DNA from: Telmatactis stephensoni
Taxonomy: Eukaryota; Cnidaria; Anthozoa; Actiniaria; Isophelliidae
Direction: 5' to 3'
Assembly (NCBI GenBank): GCA_029948255.1
Contig: JALIZF010001808.1
Coordinates: 744,001-808,000 of the forward strand
DNA length: 64,000 nucleotides
The position numbers and the translations under genes are program-made. The notes below the pieces were generated by a model that was given only the letters and a program-made list of their open reading frames with translations, did no database searches and was not told the DNA's origin. Shown here piece by piece: positions 58,826-64,000 of this stretch. How positions within the stretch are numbered: the stretch's first letter is position 1; every line of letters starts with the position of its first letter.

Positions 58826-61800
58826 ATTAAACCCCAACACTGTATGTAGAAAGTTGCTTTGATATATCGACTAAAGAGATGGCATTTAGTGGTTATTCTG
58901 GCCTGCAGGGCATGAAAAACCTAACCGACGATGTCACTTACAAGTGTTCTTCATCACTGTTCAATCAATTTTTCACCACACATCCCAGTCAGTTTGAGCT
59001 CAATTCAATCAGGAGTTACAAATGCTTTAATTCATCATTCTATTGATGAAATTGAGCTATCGTCCTCAGACTTCATCGATTATGCGGAAAGCTATTCTTG
59101 CAGTCTGAAGGTTGCTGTGGTAGCTTTGATGTAAATGAATTAGCGCAGTTAATAGTTACTCATTTGGTATTTCTAAATAGAAGTATATGCCCTAGGCAAG
59201 ACCCTGAAGTTTTCCAACCTTGCTTTGATTTCCAACAATACATGTTTTACTAAATATTTTGTGCATGAATTGTGAACCAGTTCAGAAGTCATTCTATCAG
59301 GCACGTTGTCCTCAGTTCCAAAAATACTTCTCGCGCTAACAGCATATATTCATGACTGGTTTGAACTGAGTGATCACATTATTTACTAAGTCTATCATAA
59401 GGTTAAATCAGCCAAAGAAACATAAATGAGTAATAGACAAACTTCTCAATCAATCGAGTTCTGGTTCCAAGACCTCAAACTTTAATTTTGTTAACTTGTT
59501 ACCTCAGTCAATTATTTCATTGTTTAGATTTGTGCATATTTTTCGGAACATATTTTGATTCTTACGTTTTGTTTTGCTTCTGCGTCTGTAGAAGCCATCT
59601 TTCTTGGTCTTTTTCATCGTTTCTAGATGAACAGCTTTGTGATAACTCCTTTCCGCGCGTATCTGAAAAGTTAATTTCGATGTCAATTGATCTAGCGACA
59701 CAAAGAAAACTCCTCTTTGTTGAAATTTCAAACTAGTCAACGAAGCCACAAACACACAAGCTCGTTCAGAATCGTAAAAAATCACAGCTTCTGAAAGTCG
59801 AGAGTAAAAATGTGATTTGAGTAAGTGTTTGCGATGTTGTATTGGAAAGATGTTTGACCGCTAATGATGTCTTTTTCAAAGAAAAATGAGTGCAGTGCAG
59901 TGTTTGAGCCAAGGCGCTAAATAGGTGTGGGCACGTGTAGGAAAGCCCCATCAAACATCACAATCATTAAGTCCATTTACAGTAAATGCTTTCTTGGCTT
60001 TTCACTGAGAAAGTATCTTTTACACTTGAGAAATAGAAAGAGTTGCGATTAGATCTGACCACGGAATGGTTTGGGTTGAGATAAGAGATGAGTTCACTGG
60101 AGGTGTTGTTGGATTGTCGATTGGAACCAGATAAAACATGGTCATACATCTAAAAAGATACAAAGTTTTTAACTGGAACGAAAATAGAACGGCCACAAAG
60201 AAACCCCTTGCTATAGTTAAATCTATTGGAAGGTATTAAAACTCCTAAGAATTGGACAGCTTATTTAGAGAAATGACAAAATATCAGCACGTTTGGCATT
60301 GTTCCTTTTTAAGAACCTAATAGCCTTTTCGACTCTCAAAATTGTACAGTTTTTGACGAGTAACCCAAGACTGCTTTCTCTTTTGTAACATCTATAGAAA
60401 AAGCCATCAATTAAAAAACTTGATTTCTATAAAGATCATTTATGTTGTAAGAAAAACCGCCATGCCTCAACTAGTAACATTATCCCTTGGGTTTGTTGGC
60501 TAAAAGCACACTTTGGTGAACTTAGAAACAATAGTATTCATTACTGCTTTATTGTAGATCAACACAGAATATTGTCAAATGACACATCTTAATATCTTTT
60601 TTCTTTTTATTTCACAATTATGAATACAAACTGAATTGCGCAAATATACCAAATGTCAAAGTAAGCAGTTTATATTAGGCCTAGGTCTCATGCATTAAGT
60701 GTCAATGCTAAAAGTTCAGGAAGAGAAACTGCTCTCTGAGAAGAGGATTGATTGAAGTGGTTGAGTCGGCTATCCGGTGTTATTTGGTGTGGATGGTAAT
60801 ACTATCCTCTACAGGTGCCTATTTTCATGAACTGAAAGCTAAAAAGCAGCTCACAAAAACGAGTTTGACAGTTTTGTGACTACTAAAGAATTGCCAAATT
60901 GTTTGAATTATACTGGTGTTTCTTTGAAGTTTTTCTGCCGCATTGTTGCAGCTCATTTACTTCAAACAACATTAGCGCCTTTATTATTCTCTTTAAGAAA
61001 AATGCACTTTTTTCTTGGGGCTTCAATGTTTCTTTGGGCTAAATGAACCCCCTTTAAGCTCATTTCCCAATACGTTTGTCCATCCCTTGAAACCTGTAAA
61101 GCAAAAGAAGAAATAGTACGTTAATTTTTGCCCGTATGTCTGGTGTATCTCAAGAGTTATCGCTGTTTTTATTGGGCACTTTGGATCAATCCTTTTCTCG
61201 TAGAATATTGAAAGATAAGCCTTTATATTAACTTTTCTTCGCAGCCATAACTCAACGCGGCATCGAGCTAAAATCGCCGCAGGTTGCAACAAATTAAATC
61301 AATCGACAAGGACAAATGACAAAACCGACAACTCTTTTTGACAAGACTTAAAAAAGGCTTCATTTTAATTCAGCGAGATTTTTTCAAGAACCTCAAGACT
61401 TAATTACCCCGAGAAAGGCTTCTTTAGAGTGTCAACCAGCAACCGTCTAGAGTTTTATCGTTGTCATGCATATTTTGTTATCTTGAACTCTTTAGCTATA
61501 TGACAATCATTAAAGTTCTTCTCAAGATAACTCCTATTTCTGCCGGCAGTGTTCATGAGAAGACGCAGGAGAAGCCGTTCGAGTGAAGGAGATGGTTTCA
61601 AAGAAAAATATTTTACATCAGCCCGCAATAATTTTTTTTTGTCATGATTCTTTATTGTGGAGTAGATGGAGTAGATGGAGTATTAATCACTGAAGACGGA
61701 GATTCAAGTTTTGGTTTGGTAAACTGAGGAGTCGACTGTTTTCGAAACTGACTGCTTGGTGCAATAAATCAATACAGGGTACACAAGAGATGAGCAAGCA

Positions 61801-63619
61801 ATTTGAGCGACAATAAATAATAAAAACTTTCATTGAGCAAATATTTGGAGCGTGTGTCATAGTGTACCGAGCTAACACTCAAATCATAAAACAAAAGTTT
61901 CAAACAACCAGATTGGCACCTAAATGCACAGTGAATTTAGTTTCACTTAAATTTAGGACACAATTCATGAATAGCTACTTTTGATATCTTTTCACGAAAT
62001 GAATTGTCGGTTGTTGTTTTTCCTTGTTTGATAACTTTAACATTAAGACCACCCAATGTTGATTATTTTAGAGTTTTTCTCATGCAGTCTTTGCGGATAG
62101 AAAATAAAGTTCCTTCTACTTACAACAACTGCAACATGAAAGGAGTTTTCGAAAATATTTTGAGTGAAACTAGTCTAGTAATAAGCCAACAGTACGACGG
62201 AAGGAAAGAAATCATGAACAATGAATGAAGCATACGCTCAGTCTAAAATTACTAACCTGAGAAGCGTTGTAAAAATAAACGTAGTTGAAAAGTCTACTGA
62301 CTTAAATCGCCTTCTAAACTGAAAATCATAACATTTTAAAACTTTTCTTTGAGAAGGTCAACCGCTTACGCTTTAAATCTTTTACACGAACTAAAAGAGA
62401 AATTATTCTTGTCGGCAGAGTCTCGTTTGTGCGCCAAACGACACTTTTACCTTCGTAGGAGGTATCGCGGAGATCGGTCAAAAGTCGCTTTCTTTTCTTT
62501 CATTAGAGCAACCAATGCGTTGAGATAAAGAATCACGTTCACAATCCCTATACAAAGTACACTAGTAAGATAATATCAGCTTCATGGTGAAAAATCGCTT
62601 TTTGAAATGCCAAAATAACCGCCGTTATTCATGATTCTCTCCTGGCAGACAATGACAGACCTGACCAAGCAAGTGGACCGCGTTTTGCCCTCTCTTAAAC
62701 CGTCCTTCAGCGAACGCCACTAAAACATTTTTATTTTTATTAGTATTGATGTCAATGTGGTCCTTGTTGTTCAAGGACTCTCATTTCTTTAGTTTCTGTT
62801 CTCCAATTGTGTTTCTGTTTCTGACTTGCAGTAAAATCAGCTTAACAGTGTATCGTATAATTAGCATTTGAAACCCCAAAGCTTCTGATACTGAATCACT
62901 TTGATTCAAAATGTCAATTTACAATATGCACCCTTATCTTTTGACCAACGATTCACTTGGACCGATTCGGTCCTGGGGGCAGCGTGCAGGTCCCTTAACT
63001 GGCAACGTGGTTTGTCCAGCTATTCCCATATACAAACAGGACCGTGATGTTTTGAGTTTCTCGTAGTTTCTTATCTTACACTCTTGGTAGGGGGGAGTTT
63101 ACACGCTTGTACTAGTGGTAGCATTGATAACGTAAATAAACATTGCTTGGGACTGCTTGATCGGACTGATTTCTTTCTCTCTGTACTGTAAATAGTTCAG
63201 TTACGACTCAAGTCAAAGAATTATAAAATTGTACTGATATGGCTAGATAAATGTAATGTTGGCAAAGCTTAGTTCCTGAACCTATTTAGGGGCCATTAAC
63301 TTCTCTATCACGCAAAGCCGTTTGGATTTGATTATTTATTTTATTTTTTCATTTTCTATTTTTCATTTCGGTCCAAAATCGTTTACTGTTGTTTTAGAAA
63401 ACATAGAAAAGATTCACGCCCATTGCACACATGATCACTAATCTTATTTATACTAAATTAAAGACAACAAAAGCTACAGGTCAAAATGTTGTGGTTTTTA
63501 GTTTGACCTATAATTTTTTTTACTCTCTTTTTTCTATATACAATCGTCAATTTGCACGCTAGGCTTGCTTTATTCATTCCCGTTTTCACGCTCTGCTTCA
63601 TTCAGTTTTCTTGATTTTT

Positions 63620-63720
63620 CTCTCTCCGATCTTTCTCTTTCTTTCTTTCTTTTTTTTTTCTTTCTTTCTTTCTTTCTCTTTTTTCCTGTTTTTTCTTTCT
63701 TCTTTCTTATTTTTCCCCTT
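63620..63720. repeat. (TTTC)n / T-rich polypyrimidine tract
   Basis: TCTTTC and TTTC units with T-runs. The Lys/Arg/Glu-rich minus-strand frame over it is an artefact. Confidence 0.9.
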
Positions 63721-64000
63721 CTGTTTCTTCTGGTTAGGATTAGATTAGCGGGATCTCTAGTTCTACACATCATCGGTTCTTGTTACCCATTCATTTTAGT
63801 GCCACGTTAATGGTGCCTCTTGAACTGATAAAGAACCAGAAAAAGGAGCAAGTCTTCCGTCGATAGCGGCTTAGACCTGGACGAGTATCAAAAGTATATC
63901 TCAACTGATCCTATACACTTGTATAATACTATGCGAAAACAAATCCAATGGCGCACTCTCAGTTGTCGATTTGATTTATTTATCGCTTTGTCGTGTTTGT

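Larger units (their letters stand above)
56279..64000. other. Gene-free AT-rich end of window
   Basis: No gene, RNA gene or clear transposon is recognised. It contains (TTTC)n tracts at 56686-56940, about 58775-58825 and 63620-63720, and a small GGAGTAGAT triplication near 61660. Short open frames have no motifs or supporting splice context. Confidence 0.5.

Overview
This is eukaryotic nuclear DNA: AT-rich and intron-bearing, with GT-AG splice sites, AATAAA signals, microsatellites and many small foldback transposons. The genes are a metazoan cyclic-nucleotide-gated (CNG) channel, two Msx-type NKL homeobox genes, a p24/TMED cargo receptor and a SIX homeobox gene. Gene content, compact short-exon structure and repeat style suggest an anthozoan cnidarian, most likely a stony coral. 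The taxon is an inference; no diagnostic marker is visible.

Layout. 1-0.7 kb: decayed LINE tail on the minus strand. 2.8-13.0 kb: CNG channel on the plus strand, rebuilt here as 21 coding exons whose phases all agree (859 codons); its introns are full of foldback elements. 13-17 kb: intergenic with two degenerate foldbacks. 17.4-18.5 kb and 25.2-28.8 kb: two tandem two-exon Msx/Msxlx-like homeobox genes with the same intron position, an EH1-type repressor motif and a PW..xRYxPP motif. 28.8-34.9 kb: gene-free, with a pogo-like element, a hairpin and a SINE. 34.9-37.0 kb: a 2-kb near-perfect palindrome flanked by TTAA. 37.6-38.2 kb: intronless TMED gene on the minus strand. 39.9-46.7 kb: two-exon SIX1/2-type gene on the minus strand, whose 5.75-kb intron holds a ~91-bp tandem array. 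46.7-64 kb: no recognisable gene; it holds a 51-bp minisatellite (~20 copies), several (TTTC)n tracts all pyrimidine-rich on the plus strand, and a second pogo-like element.

The genes do not form a pathway. Three homeobox genes lie within 30 kb. CNG channels and SIX factors both act in metazoan sensory cells, but nothing in the sequence shows a functional link. The most unusual content is structural: the palindrome, short elements with intact target-site duplications (9-bp and 6-bp), a three-copy MITE family, a foldback carrying an in-frame splice donor of the CNG gene, and the tandem Msx-like pair with an unusual helix-3 start.
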